The notes beneath the pieces are model-generated. The model ran no database searches, was not told the origin of the DNA, and saw only the letters and a list, made by a program, of their open reading frames with translations. The position numbers and the translations under genes were made by a program. From Strongyloides papillosus (lineage: Eukaryota > Nematoda > Chromadorea > Rhabditida > Strongyloididae), in contig SRSI01000031.1 of assembly GCA_005656395.1 (NCBI GenBank), positions 372,001 to 436,000 on the forward strand: 64,000 bases of DNA. The letters run 5' to 3'. Positions 31,919 through 43,240 of this stretch are shown in pieces. Each line of letters begins with the position of its first letter. Position 1 is the stretch's first letter.

Positions 31919-34603
31919 CTATGCAATTGCTGCACCCAAAACTTGACTTACACCTTCATCTTCACTTCTAACAACAATATTAATAAGTACAGTGTTATCT
32001 TGAGGATCTAAAGCCAATCTAACTTTAGCTAACGCTTCCAAGCCACCTCTAAATACTCCTGCTAATAATAGTTGATGATTATTTTTGCCTGGAGGGATTC
32101 TGTCGCTTTTCTCGCAAACACCCATTCCAAGAACATTTTGAAGATTTTTAATGGCCTCTGGTAAAGAAGATAAATTTTGTAAAGAATATGTCTCCTCGAA
32201 TTCGTTTTCTTCACCCAATTCATCCCAATTACTTGAAAAGTTTGCTTTCACAACTGGTTGGACATGGTCATGGACCCCTATCTCAATTTCCTCTAAACAG
32301 AATGAATCATCATACCTTTCATCACTCTCTGGCTCTCCAGTTGTTGGATCAACATCAGCAACTTGGAATGTTAAAATAGCTGAGAAACTTCCTGTTATAG
32401 CACCACTTTCAGGTAATGATAAAACTGTATATGTGGTTCCTGGTTCATTATATGGTAATTTTGATAAAGGTAAACGATGATCAATTGTCCACCCCTCATC
32501 ATCTAACGGTTCAATCTCCACAGAGACATTTTCAAGTAGTTGATCATTTAATGTATTTTTACAATCAAATTGAAAAACAATATGTTCTGAAAAAGTGTGC
32601 TTAATCAATGTTACTGTATACTCTGCTACAGATTCTGTAAGCTCAATAGGTTGTGATGAACGGAATAGTGGGCCAAGATTAGAAAGTTGTGGTATACTTG
32701 AAAGTTGTTCCATAAACATTTCTTGTCTGCTAACTTTTGGTTTCTCTTCTTTTGCAGAAACATCTTCCATAGCAAGAGATGGCCTTCTATGTTCTTCAAC
32801 TGTAATAGGCTTCTCTGATAATGGAACAGATTTCAAATCGAATGGAGATGAGAAATCACCATTGGCTATATAATTTTGGAGGGCATGTTCCAAACCAATA
32901 ACGGAAACTTGAAGAACATTGAGGATGTATGCTGTAAGGTTAGCTGAATCTCCTTGTTCAAGAATTGAAATATAGAAAGTAGCACGATCTCTAACTTCAT
33001 CGTCAGTATCGAGAAGACATCTCTTCAACAAAACAATAATTGAATCACGAAGATCTTCACATAGTGCGCCAAACTTGGCAAGTGCTGTTACAGCAGCAGC
33101 ACGAACTTGTGTAGCTTCAAGGATCATGCGATTATAGATATAACGAATATATCTTCTTGGATTTTTAAGCTTTGGACATTCACATCCTAAGACATGAAGG
33201 ACTTTTGTGGCAAGTTGTGTGTGTTCACAGTCTTCAATGAATTCACACAAGTGAGCAAGACCAATCTCCTTAGCATCACTATTTTCTTCTATAATTGCAA
33301 TTATTGTATCAACAATAGCTTTTTTATAAGCAAAACCTCCTTCACTTCTAAGCATTGGAGTTAAAAATTGCATCATCACAACATGCTTTCTTGGATATCT
33401 AACACACAAACTTCTAATTGCTTCAATAACAACAATTTTAAATTCATCACTAATTTCTGAGACAAATGAAGATATTTGCTTCATAAGTCTGTCAACCGAA
33501 GTTTCTGCTCCTGTTTTCAAAAGAGTTGTTATAGCTAATGTGGCAATACTTCTGTTTGAATCAGTAATTAGCTGTTCAAGATCAACGTTACATGTCGAGA
33601 CAATTTCTGGGTGATCAGTGGAAAGTTTATTTAAAGTTCTGACAGCAGCAAATCTAAATGTTGGCTTTGGAGATGAACACATAAGTTGGAGGACTGAAAT
33701 AGCAGAAGAAAGCTGTGAAGAATCAGTACTTTCCATGTTAGCAATTGCTGTAGCTGCTTCAAAGATAACAATCTCGCACTTGTGATGTAAACAGGAAACA
33801 ATAAATTTATGCATTGGTGAATCTGAAGTTGCTCCTTCAGCAACAATAAGTTGAGCAGCTATTCTAATGAGATAACATAAAGCAAGTGGAGACTTCATTC
33901 CGCTTTTTCCATATTTTTGTATCATTTTTGTAATTGCAATTCTATCTCCACTTCTTATATGATATAACAAGGCTAAAGCATGGTATTGAACCATATGGTT
34001 GTCAGAAGCAACGACTTCTTGTATTTCATTAGACCATCTTCTGACGACATCCGGAGACTTTTTCAATAGATGAAGAGATGATACAAGTGCAGCTGAAGAT
34101 ACTGCGGGTGTTCTATCAACAATAGCTTGTTTCATATATCTTTCAATGGCTTGAAGCATTCCTGAGTCAGTGATTTTACACAATGCTCTTATGGCAGCAG
34201 CACGATACATATCAACTTTTCCAGTCATATCTTTTGTAAGAGAAGAAGTGACGATAATAACATCATCGGCTACAGAAGATAAATCTTTAACGGCTATATA
34301 AACTAATCTTCTAAGACTGGTATCCTTTGATTGCCAAAGTTTAGTAATAGCAAAAAAGATGTCTGTAGCTTCAGTTTTACCAACTGTTTCTCCATTCATC
34401 AAAAGGTAAAGTAATTTTGAGAGAATGAGTGTGCATTTCCTTGCGTTTATAGGAGTATCGTTGAAAGCACGACCCTAGAAATTTGTTTTAAAAAATAAAC
34501 AATTAACAAATAGAAATGTTACCTCTTGAAGAACAGCAGCTTTATCAAGATGGGCGTAAGGATTGCCTGATCCAGACTCATCATCTTTTTTATCTTTACG
34601 CAT
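31919..34603 (-). CDS. Coatomer subunit gamma (COPG)
   Basis: Subunit of the COPI coat for Golgi-to-ER and intra-Golgi transport. Exons 34603-34523 and 34474-31919 (48 bp intron, phase 0) give 878 residues, near the usual 870-880. The start [20 protein letters not shown] is the known gamma-COP N-terminus. Adaptin-type helical repeats fill about 30-540, a Lys/Glu-rich hinge lies near 550-580, and the appendage domain occupies 600-878 ([37 protein letters not shown] at the end). GC content is above the window average, fitting high expression. No odd features. Confidence 0.96.
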
Positions 34604-35844
34604 TTTCTAACAATACAAATGTGGAAATGTATATTTGTTAAACTTTAATAATATGAACCGACGTGGCAGGATAACGTCTTGTTTGGAAAATAGTCAACAT
34701 ATTACAAAATAGTAGTAAACATTTAAATAGTAAAATTAACATAAAGAAATCTTGTCTGAAGTAGTTTTTATTACTTTTGGAAGTGATATCAATAATATTT
34801 AACTTAAATATATACAGAATTGCAATATGGATAAAAGAAAACGATAAGAACTTTTTGTTATCAGTACTATCTCACTTTATACCAATTTCTGATGTATTTG
34901 ATTTCCAACAATTTTTTATACCATGAAGAAAGAAATAGTATTTAATTAGGGTTTATTTTTATTTGTAAAAAATATCAGTATTAAGATAATAAAGTAATTG
35001 TTGTTCATTATTTGAAAGATAAATCTTTAAAAATAAGCTTTTTTCAATACTTAAACTTTTACTGCTTTTAAGATTTTTAGACTGTTGAAATATTCCTTTT
35101 AAAGAAATGAAAAACAATTCGAAACTAAGGTAAACTAAAGTTAAAATTATTGAATTGGAATAGTACACTAAATTATTATTAAATAAATAAGCTGAATTTT
35201 AGTTTAGGGCCCCACTTTTAATAATCAAATGAAGTATTTAGTTTGCTTAAATAAGGTTTTTATAATGTATAGTGGAAAATAACCGTATTTAGAAATAGTT
35301 TATAGCATTTGAAGATTTTTGTTGCTTGAATTTCGGACAAACGTTTTATTAAATTAAACTGTAGTCGTTAAATAAGGAACCAATTGATAAAATAATGAAT
35401 TTTTCATAGACGATTGGTAACATTAAATCATATATTAACGTAAAAAGAGAAAGCATTTCTTTATGTTCAACAAAAGCAAAATTAATAACTGTTAGTTTAA
35501 CTTATTTTTTTAGCTTAAAATTTTTTTTTAAATCTACTAAATTGTTATTTATTTTATTAAGTACATTACATACATATATATATCAAAAAATTGTTCCAAC
35601 AAATAAATCAGCAGGTATATGATTCATTATATTCTTCCAGTCTAATTCTTTGAAAATTTGAAGTTTGAAATAATCTGGTAGAAATAAGAAATCCGTTGTA
35701 GACTTCTTGAATAAAATAAACAGATAATAAGAAACCTTTTTTTATTAAAATTAAAAGAAAAACAGTAGAAGAAATGGAATAACTACAAAAAATTTAGAAA
35801 TAAAATCGTTACAATAAACAAAAAACACCCTTTTTGATATCATT
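34604..35844. other. AT-rich intergenic region
   Basis: Contains the gamma-COP promoter and the 3' flank of the NADAR-like gene. An open run at 34959-35168 (minus) looks fortuitous. Confidence 0.55.
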
Positions 35845-36762
35845 TTAAAACCACCCATTCTCTTCAAGGTGTTGTCTAGCCAACATAACAATGACACCTT
35901 GAATATTTTTTCCCATAGATATTGTTGGAAAAATTTGAAGTTTACTAAAATCACTAGTAATTGGAATTTTGACAACTTTATTAATGTTTTCTTGAAGCCA
36001 CGTCTGGAGATTTTCAATGTTTCCACAGGCATCGTAGTTATCCTCACCATGAACATGTAAAATTAGTTTGTTTCTATCCTCCTTCATTATTTCAAAAAGA
36101 CCAGGATTTTGGATAAATTTCTGGACTGTAAGTTCTAATAAAATATTCAATCCTTTTTCTTCTCTCCATTTTACAACATCAACTCTTGTCTTGTTATGCT
36201 CAGCAAGGCACCTTTTGACATAACGACGTTGAATAGATGTTCTTGAGTTACGTGGAAATGTAAAAGGTTCGTTACAGATATCAAGTAACTTATAGTATTG
36301 GTATCCTTCATCTACGGAACGAAAGTAGATATCATTGTATCTTAGTTTCTTAACACTATAAACAGATGAGTAGATACTTGAAGCATCTTCGATACAGACT
36401 ACATTTGATGGTTCAATTTTAATATTAATAGTTCTAATATTTCCTGGGACAGGTAATTCTTTTAAATTTTCATCATCTTCCTCGTCCCAACGATTGTTGT
36501 ATGTGATTTGTCTTCGGTGAAATCTTCTCTTAGGTTGACGCTTTACTTTGAAGGTTGGTTTTCTTATGATATCGAATCTTCTTTCGGTCCTTGTGGTAGA
36601 AGATGGTGGTACATTAACAGCATTTATAGTAGAACTATTCAATTGTTGTCCGTCATCCGATATGTTAGATATATTCATATAGTCATTATTAATAATAGTA
36701 TCATTTCCCATTGGTCCAGTTCTTGTAAAATTACTATTATAGACGTTTCTATAGAACGGCAT
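35845..36762 (-). CDS. NADAR/YbiA-like (DUF1768) domain protein
   Basis: 305 residues, single exon. The first 130 residues are polar and Arg/Asn-rich without a known fold. From about 135 the chain follows the YbiA/NADAR pattern: KLRYNDIYFRSVDEGYQYYK (Glu and Lys of the family's E-x3-Y-x2-K motif), VDVVKWREEKGLNILLELTV, KFIQNPGLFEIMKE and LILHVHGEDNYDACGN. NADAR enzymes are N-glycosidases acting on ADP-ribosyl or aminopyrimidine substrates. The usual Asp-x2-Trp-Gly near the end reads DNYDACG, so Trp and Gly are lost and activity is uncertain. The basic N-terminus suggests nucleic acid contact (inference). Family assignment from motif memory. Confidence 0.68.
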   Translation of the reverse strand: MPFYRNVYNSNFTRTGPMGNDTIINNDYMNISNISDDGQQLNSSTINAVNVPPSSTTRTERRFDIIRKPTFKVKRQPKRRFHRRQITYNNRWDEEDDENLKELPVPGNIRTINIKIEPSNVVCIEDASSIYSSVYSVKKLRYNDIYFRSVDEGYQYYKLLDICNEPFTFPRNSRTSIQRRYVKRCLAEHNKTRVDVVKWREEKGLNILLELTVQKFIQNPGLFEIMKEDRNKLILHVHGEDNYDACGNIENLQTWLQENINKVVKIPITSDFSKLQIFPTISMGKNIQGVIVMLARQHLEENGWF

Positions 36763-37577
36763 ATTGGTAAATTTGAGAATTGTACGCTTTCAACAATCAA
36801 ACGATTAATGAAAGGAAAAGAAGAAGAACATGGAAGTTCAATAAATTATAAAATGATAAATTAAACATCCTAACAGCAATCGTTTCATATTTATACTTTG
36901 AACTTCTATTGATAATATCTTTATTTCTTATTTGAGGCTATATAATGTATATTTCTTCCTTATTCTGTGATATTAAGAAGATTACTAAGTGTTGAAATTT
37001 TGTTTTATGATACCTGAGAATGTAATGAAGAGTATCGAATTATAATTTAAAAAATATTAAAATATAAAATCGAAAAATTAATTAATAAAATGGCTCAAAA
37101 TATTCTTTCGAAACTACACCAGCATTACTTCCAAAACAACAATTGCTACACCTTTTTTTGTGTAGAAAAATTCTTCTTTATTGGAAACATCAACTTTTTC
37201 TAAATCAAATCTATTTAAGTGTTATCGTTTTCTACCAAAAAGATTGACGAACGTCTTTCACCAAAATAAATGTTATCATATTAAATTAGTCTTACTTGGT
37301 ATCAACTTTAATTTTTGACTCTCAACTAGAATGTTTAAAATGTACATTACATTTATCTTTGACTATAACTTTAAATTTTGGCGCTATTATTGTCTCTTTG
37401 AATATTGATGAATTTAGAAATGATACAGCAAAATGGTGATTACGTTGTATAAAAAAAGAAAGGTATTTTATATATTTCATTCATCATAACATAATCATTG
37501 TTTTGTCGTATCAATTTTGAGTGTTATCATTTTACATTAAATTAATTTTTTTTCATCTAAATTTGTTTTTAGAAAGT
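36763..37577. other. Divergent promoter region, NADAR-like gene and kinesin
   Basis: 815 bp between two opposite start codons. It holds an E2F-like site (37376-37384) nearer the kinesin and a trans-splice-like TTTTTAG at 37566-37572. Confidence 0.55.
37376..37384 (+). promoter_or_regulatory. E2F-like site upstream of kinesin
   Basis: TTTTGGCGC matches the E2F consensus TTTSSCGC and lies about 195 bp before the start of a mitotic kinesin gene, a typical E2F target class. Such GC-rich words are rare here. Binding is inferred. Confidence 0.4.
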
Positions 37578-40360
37578 ATGGCTACTAGTGAGAAATTGAT
37601 TGTTTCTTGTAGGATTCGCCCATCTTTGGTGAATCAAGGAAATGATGACAAATCTGTCAATGTTGATCCCTTAAACAGTACAGTTACGATCTACGATGGA
37701 GAGAATGACTATACAAAGTATACGTTTGACTATGTATTTGATAAAAATTCGACTCAGGTAAGTATTATACAATTTAACACATAAAACGATGTATTTAGGT
37801 TGAAGTTTTTGAAAAGTTAGGAAAAAGGATTGTTGATGGATGTGTAACAGGTGTTAATGGAACAATATTTGTATATGGACAAACTGGTTCTGGTAAGACA
37901 TGGACAATGTTAGGGCCAATCGAGGGACATGACAGTAACTTCGAAAATCAGGGTTTACTACAAAGATCTATTAACTATCTTCTACTTAAGCTGGATAACA
38001 TTAAGTCATTAAATCACTCAGTAACTTACTCTATCAATGCTCAATGTATTCAATTGTATAAAGAGACACTGTATGATCTTCAAACTTCACAATTGCACAA
38101 AATTACATTAAAAACGCGTCCACAAGGAACTGTTGTTGAAGGAGCTACTAACACATACATTAAAACAACATCAGATTTACAAAAAATGCTAAGGCATGCG
38201 TGGACTAATAGGATTGTCTCAGAAACGTCTATTAATGCAGAATCATCTAGATCTCATGCAATTTTTACATTCGATATTGAGATTAAAGAAACAGTCGAGG
38301 ATGTTGTTTATGTACGCAGATCTTTCCTTAATTTAGTTGATTTGGCAGGTTCAGAACGTATAAATACATCAAGTATTGATGCTGAACGTATTCCTGAAAC
38401 GGCTGCCATTAATAAGTCACTTCTTCAATTGGGCCGGGTTATTCGTTCTTTGTCAGTCTCAGGAAATTCTTATGTTGGTTACAGAGACTCTCTTTTGACG
38501 CAACTTCTTCGCGATTCATTGGGTGGAAATGCTAGGACCTCAGTTATCGTTAATTGTCATCCAGATAGAAGATTTAAAGAAGAGTCTATTTCTACTTTGA
38601 ATTTTGCAATGAGTTGTATGAAAGTTGTAAATAAAGCAAGAGTAAATGAAGATCTACGCGCTAAGAATGTTGATGTCTATAAGAATCTCCTAGCGAAGTC
38701 GAAAGGAGAAATATATTTATTGACTCAGGAGCTTGAAAATCTACGAAACAAAAAAGATATCTCAAATAAGGAACTCGACGCCCTTCATGCAACCATTCAT
38801 AGTCTTGAGAAACAACTTTTAAAGAAAACTGAGGATTTGGATAAGTTACATGCACAACTTTTAAAACGTGATGAGGAACACGATAGAGCTTTAATGGAAT
38901 ATCAAATAAGTATTACTGATTTAAAAACCCAACTATCTGAATTAGTTAACATCAGAAATAAACAACCAACAGATAGTAGAAAGAACCGACGAAGAGCAAT
39001 ACATGTTCCAGTAAATTTGAACCGACTTATTGAGGAAACAAAATTGGACGTTGAAAAAGAGGATGATCAAGCAATTATGACATGTAGCACTGGTGACCAA
39101 CGATCTTCTGACGTTGAAGCATTAAAAGTTGAAAAGCTCCGCCTTGAAGTAGAGTTAAATAATTTACTTAATACTGTAAAGAATAAAGAAATGATTATTG
39201 CGAAGTATGAAAATTTAGAAAATGAAAAGATTCAACAATATATGCACAAAGTTGCCGAACTTGAGATGGTGATAGATGAATTAAAGGAAAAGATTTCTAG
39301 CTCTGAAATAAGAGAATCTAAGAATGAATCTGAAATCCTACACTTAAGGAAAATAATAAATGATAACGCTGAAACATTGAAAGGATCTGTTGAAAATGCT
39401 GAATTACTTCAAAAGAAACTCTTAACTACTGAGCAGGAATGTGATGATCTAAAACAACAATTATCTAAAAAATATGCTGAATTAGAAAATGCACTTTATG
39501 AAATTGATCATCTAAAATCTTTTAATAAAAAAGAGTTGAAGCAGAAGCTTGAAGAACAAAAAATTAAACTATGTGAAGAATTTAATACTGATCAAGTCAT
39601 TGAGGAACTAAAGAATGAACATTCTAGAATAGTTAATGAACTTAACAGTAAGCTAGTTGAAAGCAATCAAGTAAATTCAGATTTAAAAAATGCCCTTTCT
39701 GAGATGACATCTCAACTAAATGAATACAATACAATAAAGGAAAATTTGGCAGAAAAAGAAAATATAATACTTAAACAGGAAGTAGAAGAACTTACAACCC
39801 AAGTAGATTCACTTCTTGTCAAGTTAAACGAAATAGAAAATTCTAATAAACTTGAAAAAGACAAGGCCATTAAGCAAATTGAGGAAGTTAATCAAATATT
39901 ATCAAAAACAAAGAAAGAAAAAGAGAATTTAGAGATGCAAATTAAATCTATGGTTGAATCTGTACTTAACCAATGCTTTGCACCAAGTGATTTTAGAATG
40001 TCCATTCTATCTACATTCAATTCATCTTCTTCTATTTATGATGCCGTTGTATCAAAAGTGAAAGAAATGAAGGATCAAATAGTAAGTGAGAAATGCCAAA
40101 GAGAGTTTAGTGAAGAAATTCTTCAAAGGGCACAAGTTGAAAGAGATGAATGGGAAGAAAAGTACTACCAGTTACAAAAGGAGTTCGATGAATTGGATCT
40201 AAAATCAAAAATTTCTGAGGAAAATAAATTGAAGACACCAATAAAACCAGATGGTAGAAAGCGTGCGGAATCAAGTAAAAATGTACTAAAAAGCCAAGAG
40301 CAATCAATTACTAATGAGTCACTAAGAAGGTCAACAAGAAGAAAAAGAACTGATAAATAA
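37578..40360 (+). CDS. klp-18: Kinesin-12 family motor (KLP-18/KIF15-like)
   Basis: Plus-end spindle motor, 913 residues from exons 37578-37757 and 37799-40360 (41 bp intron). The start MATSEKLIVSCRIRP follows TTTTTAG plus AAAGT, so a trans-spliced 5' end is likely. The motor domain is N-terminal: P-loop YGQTGSGKTWTM near 95, switch I SSRSHAIFTF, switch II LVDLAGSERI and YRDSLLTQLLRDSLGGNART. The rest is mostly coiled coil with heptads (about 350-830), and a basic Ser/Lys/Arg tail (RRSTRRKRTDK). Length and layout fit kinesin-12, which builds the acentrosomal meiotic spindle in C. elegans as KLP-18. The subfamily rests on layout and motif memory. Confidence 0.82.
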
Positions 40361-40485
40361 TGTTTTTTAATATTATTTTATTAATGTATATATTTTGAAC
40401 ATTCTACTGTATAAATTTTTTTAAAAATCAAATTTTTTTCATTTATTATATTATATAATAAAAGAAACATTAGTATCGTCAAAAT

Positions 40486-41484
40486 ATGACATTTTTGTTT
40501 ATTGCATTAATTTTTATTGTAAAAAATGTTTCACCATTAATGTATGGAAAAGAGGTGAATCTACTAGATCCCCAAGTTCGCCATTTCACAACAGCATTTT
40601 TTAGAGTAAATGGAACTACATCAACTTTCCTTTGCCAAGGTCACATCATAAATACAACATTTATTATTACCACTGCAAGGTGTGGAAAAAAATTGTTGAA
40701 GCCACACAAAGATGGAGGTGCTGTTTATATTACTGAATATGGAAGTGACTTATCAATAATTGGAAAACCTGAAAAATTATTAAATTATAATAATCAAATA
40801 AAAAAAGTAATTTTTAATCCAATGACATATGAACTGGTAAGTTGTATATATTTAAAATGTATTTTTATTTTTTAGGACACATTAAATGATATTGCTTTTA
40901 TAATTACAACAAAAAGCATTAATTATTGTCAAAATATGAATACGTATCATCCAATACTAATTATGACATCAGATCATTTTAAACAAATGAGTAGAGATTA
41001 CTATCTTCTTGGGCATGATGAATTCCAAAGAGAATCTAAATGTTTTATACGATCGTGGGGAAGAGATGAGACAAATAAGTTTAACACGAAGTTACGTGAA
41101 ATACCAGTTCATTTGTTAGAGACAACGGAACATTATATATTACTTGAATCAGAGATTACTGGAAACGATGGATTTGTTTGTTGGGGTGATATTGGTGCAT
41201 CTGTTTTTTGTGAAATTGAAGAAGCTATTTACATTTATGGGATTGTTTCATTCTCTGACGAGATTCTTAAAAGGTCTCCAAATGATTGTAGAAAATTAAA
41301 GGTATCAAAAATTCCTTTTTTGCATAGTAAACATAATAGAGATTTCATCGATAGTCTCTTTTATAACCATACCTTAGAGCTTGATTTGATCTTTGGAGAT
41401 TGTGATACTAGTTACAGGTCAAGATTTAAGAAGCACAAAATAAAACATTACATGAAGAAAACAAGAAAAAGTCACCATATTTAG
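40486..41484 (+). CDS. Secreted trypsin-like protein lacking catalytic His and Ser (S1 pseudoprotease)
   Basis: 319 residues from exons 40486-40836 and 40876-41484 (39 bp intron, phase 0). A signal peptide (MTFLFIALIFIVKNVSP) leads a divergent chymotrypsin-fold domain. The His motif TAAHC reads TTARC, His to Arg. The Asp motif is kept (NDIAFI). The Ser motif GDSGGP reads GDIGAS, Ser to Ile. Two of the three catalytic residues are therefore lost. The C-terminus is a basic tail (KKHKIKHYMKKTRKSHH). Strongyloides and related worms have many secreted S1-type proteins; inactive members may bind without cutting. It lies 125 bp after the kinesin on the same strand. Confidence 0.75.
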
Positions 41485-41785
41485 TTATATTTTTCTACCA
41501 CATCCTTATTAACAACATTATTAAATACAATATCTTAACATTTAATAATCACTAATAGTTACTTTTAATATCTTTTATAAAATCGTCTTTCAAATAAATT
41601 AAACAATTTAAAAAATTAATTAATTTAATTGAGGAAATAATACAATGAAGATCATACAAAAATAATAGTAAAAATGAATATTCGAAACGTTATTAACAAA
41701 TTTAATGACAAAAAAATCAAAAATGTTAATAACAGTAATAATTTACTTAAAAAAGCTTTGATCATTGGTAGAGTGTAAAAGAAAT
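41485..41785. other. Convergent intergenic region
   Basis: 3' flanks of the S1-like gene and the HDAC gene. Nothing else seen. Confidence 0.6.
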
Positions 41786-43240
41786 TTAATTAATTTGATT
41801 TTCCAGGGTAGTTGTGGTTGATTCATTTGATGTCTCCATTGCCTGGTCTTTAGAAGCCTCACCAACTGGAGCATTTTCAATATTAGCGTAAGAAATGTCA
41901 GTTCCAGATCTTTCTCCTTCTTTTTCAGTATCATATAACTCCGCAGGGTGTTCAACTATTTTGTCTGTAATGTGATTCGCAAGTCGTACATCTGTATCCA
42001 TCATGTCTTCAGTACAACTTTCATCATATTTAAGATAAGAAGATGGTTTTTCGTGGAATTGTACAGATGGAGCTACATCCACGTGACGTAAATTTTCAAA
42101 AATTTGCAAAGAAGTTTTTTGTAAATACTCCCTAGTATTGTTATTCGGAACATTACTCGGGGAAATGTGGAGCTTAAAATCAGGTCCAAAATATTCAAAG
42201 TAATCATTGTATGGGAGATCATTTGAAAGTTCAGTATCTAAGGCAACCCCTGTTTCATATGTCCAACATCTAGAAACATTCCTAACTGTATATCCACCGC
42301 CACCTAACATCATTAAAGGAATTCCTTGTTTCTTCATAAATTCCACACACTTTCCATGACCTTTCAGTGTGAGGTTAAAACATCCAAGACGGTCACCAGT
42401 TAATGAATCAGCACCAAGTTGAAGCACAATAGCTTCAGGGCGGAATTGTTGGAGAACACGTTCCATAACCGGAACAAAGATGGCTTCATAGGTCAGGTCA
42501 TCAATACCATCTCTTAAAGGAAAATTAACATCATAATTTAAACCCTCTCCAGCTCCAATATCACTCAAGTCTCCAGTTCCAGGGAAGAAATCACCATATT
42601 TGTGAAATGAAACAGTCATAACTCGATTAGAAGTAAGGAAAGCCTCAGCAATTCCATCACCATGATGGAGATCACAATCTACATAAAGAACACGTTGGTA
42701 CTCATTAAGAAGTTCCAATATTCCAATAACAATATCATTAGTGTAACAAAATCCGGATGCTTCAGATTTCTTTGCGTGATGGAGACCACCCATCCAATTT
42801 ATTGCAATGTCACATTGCTTTTCAGTTAATTTTTTTGCTGCTGCAATTGATCCACCACAGGAAATGGTACAAAATTCATACAAACCATCAAAGACAGGAC
42901 AATCTTCACCAACATTAAATAAACTCATTTGCTTCTCAAAATTTGACATGTTATCGGGTCTTATAGTATTAAGAAAAGTGAGATAATCATCAGAATGGAA
43001 CTTAGCCATTTCTTCAAACGTAGCAACAATAGGTCTATAAATTTCCATCTTCCTGTACAACCCATAGTTTAGACAAAGATTGTGTGTCATACGAACACGT
43101 TGTGGTTTCATTGGATGTCCTTGTCCATAGTAAAAATTCCCAACGTCGCCTGAAATATGGAGAAAAAAAAGTAGAAATATTAATTTTTAAAACTCACTGT
43201 CATAATAGTAAGCAACACGTTTTGGTTGTCCAGAAGTCAT
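41786..43240 (-). CDS. hda-1: Class I histone deacetylase (HDAC1/2, hda-1-like)
   Basis: Zinc-dependent nuclear deacetylase of NuRD/Sin3-type complexes. Exons 43240-43198 and 43149-41786 (48 bp intron) give 468 residues. The splice restores [20 protein letters not shown], the conserved N-terminus. Active-site landmarks: [19 protein letters not shown] (charge-relay His pair), DCDLHHGDG (zinc Asp and His, with Cys for the usual Ile), [16 protein letters not shown] (second zinc Asp) and [38 protein letters not shown] is typical of HDAC1/2 rather than HDAC3 or 8. The C-terminal 90 residues are acidic and not conserved. Small changes at well-kept positions suggest a somewhat fast-evolving orthologue or a paralogue. 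Confidence 0.93.

Noticed and set aside
34959..35168. 69-codon minus-strand open frame
   Set aside because: Repetitive Leu/Ser/Lys translation in an intergenic A/T-run region; no support.
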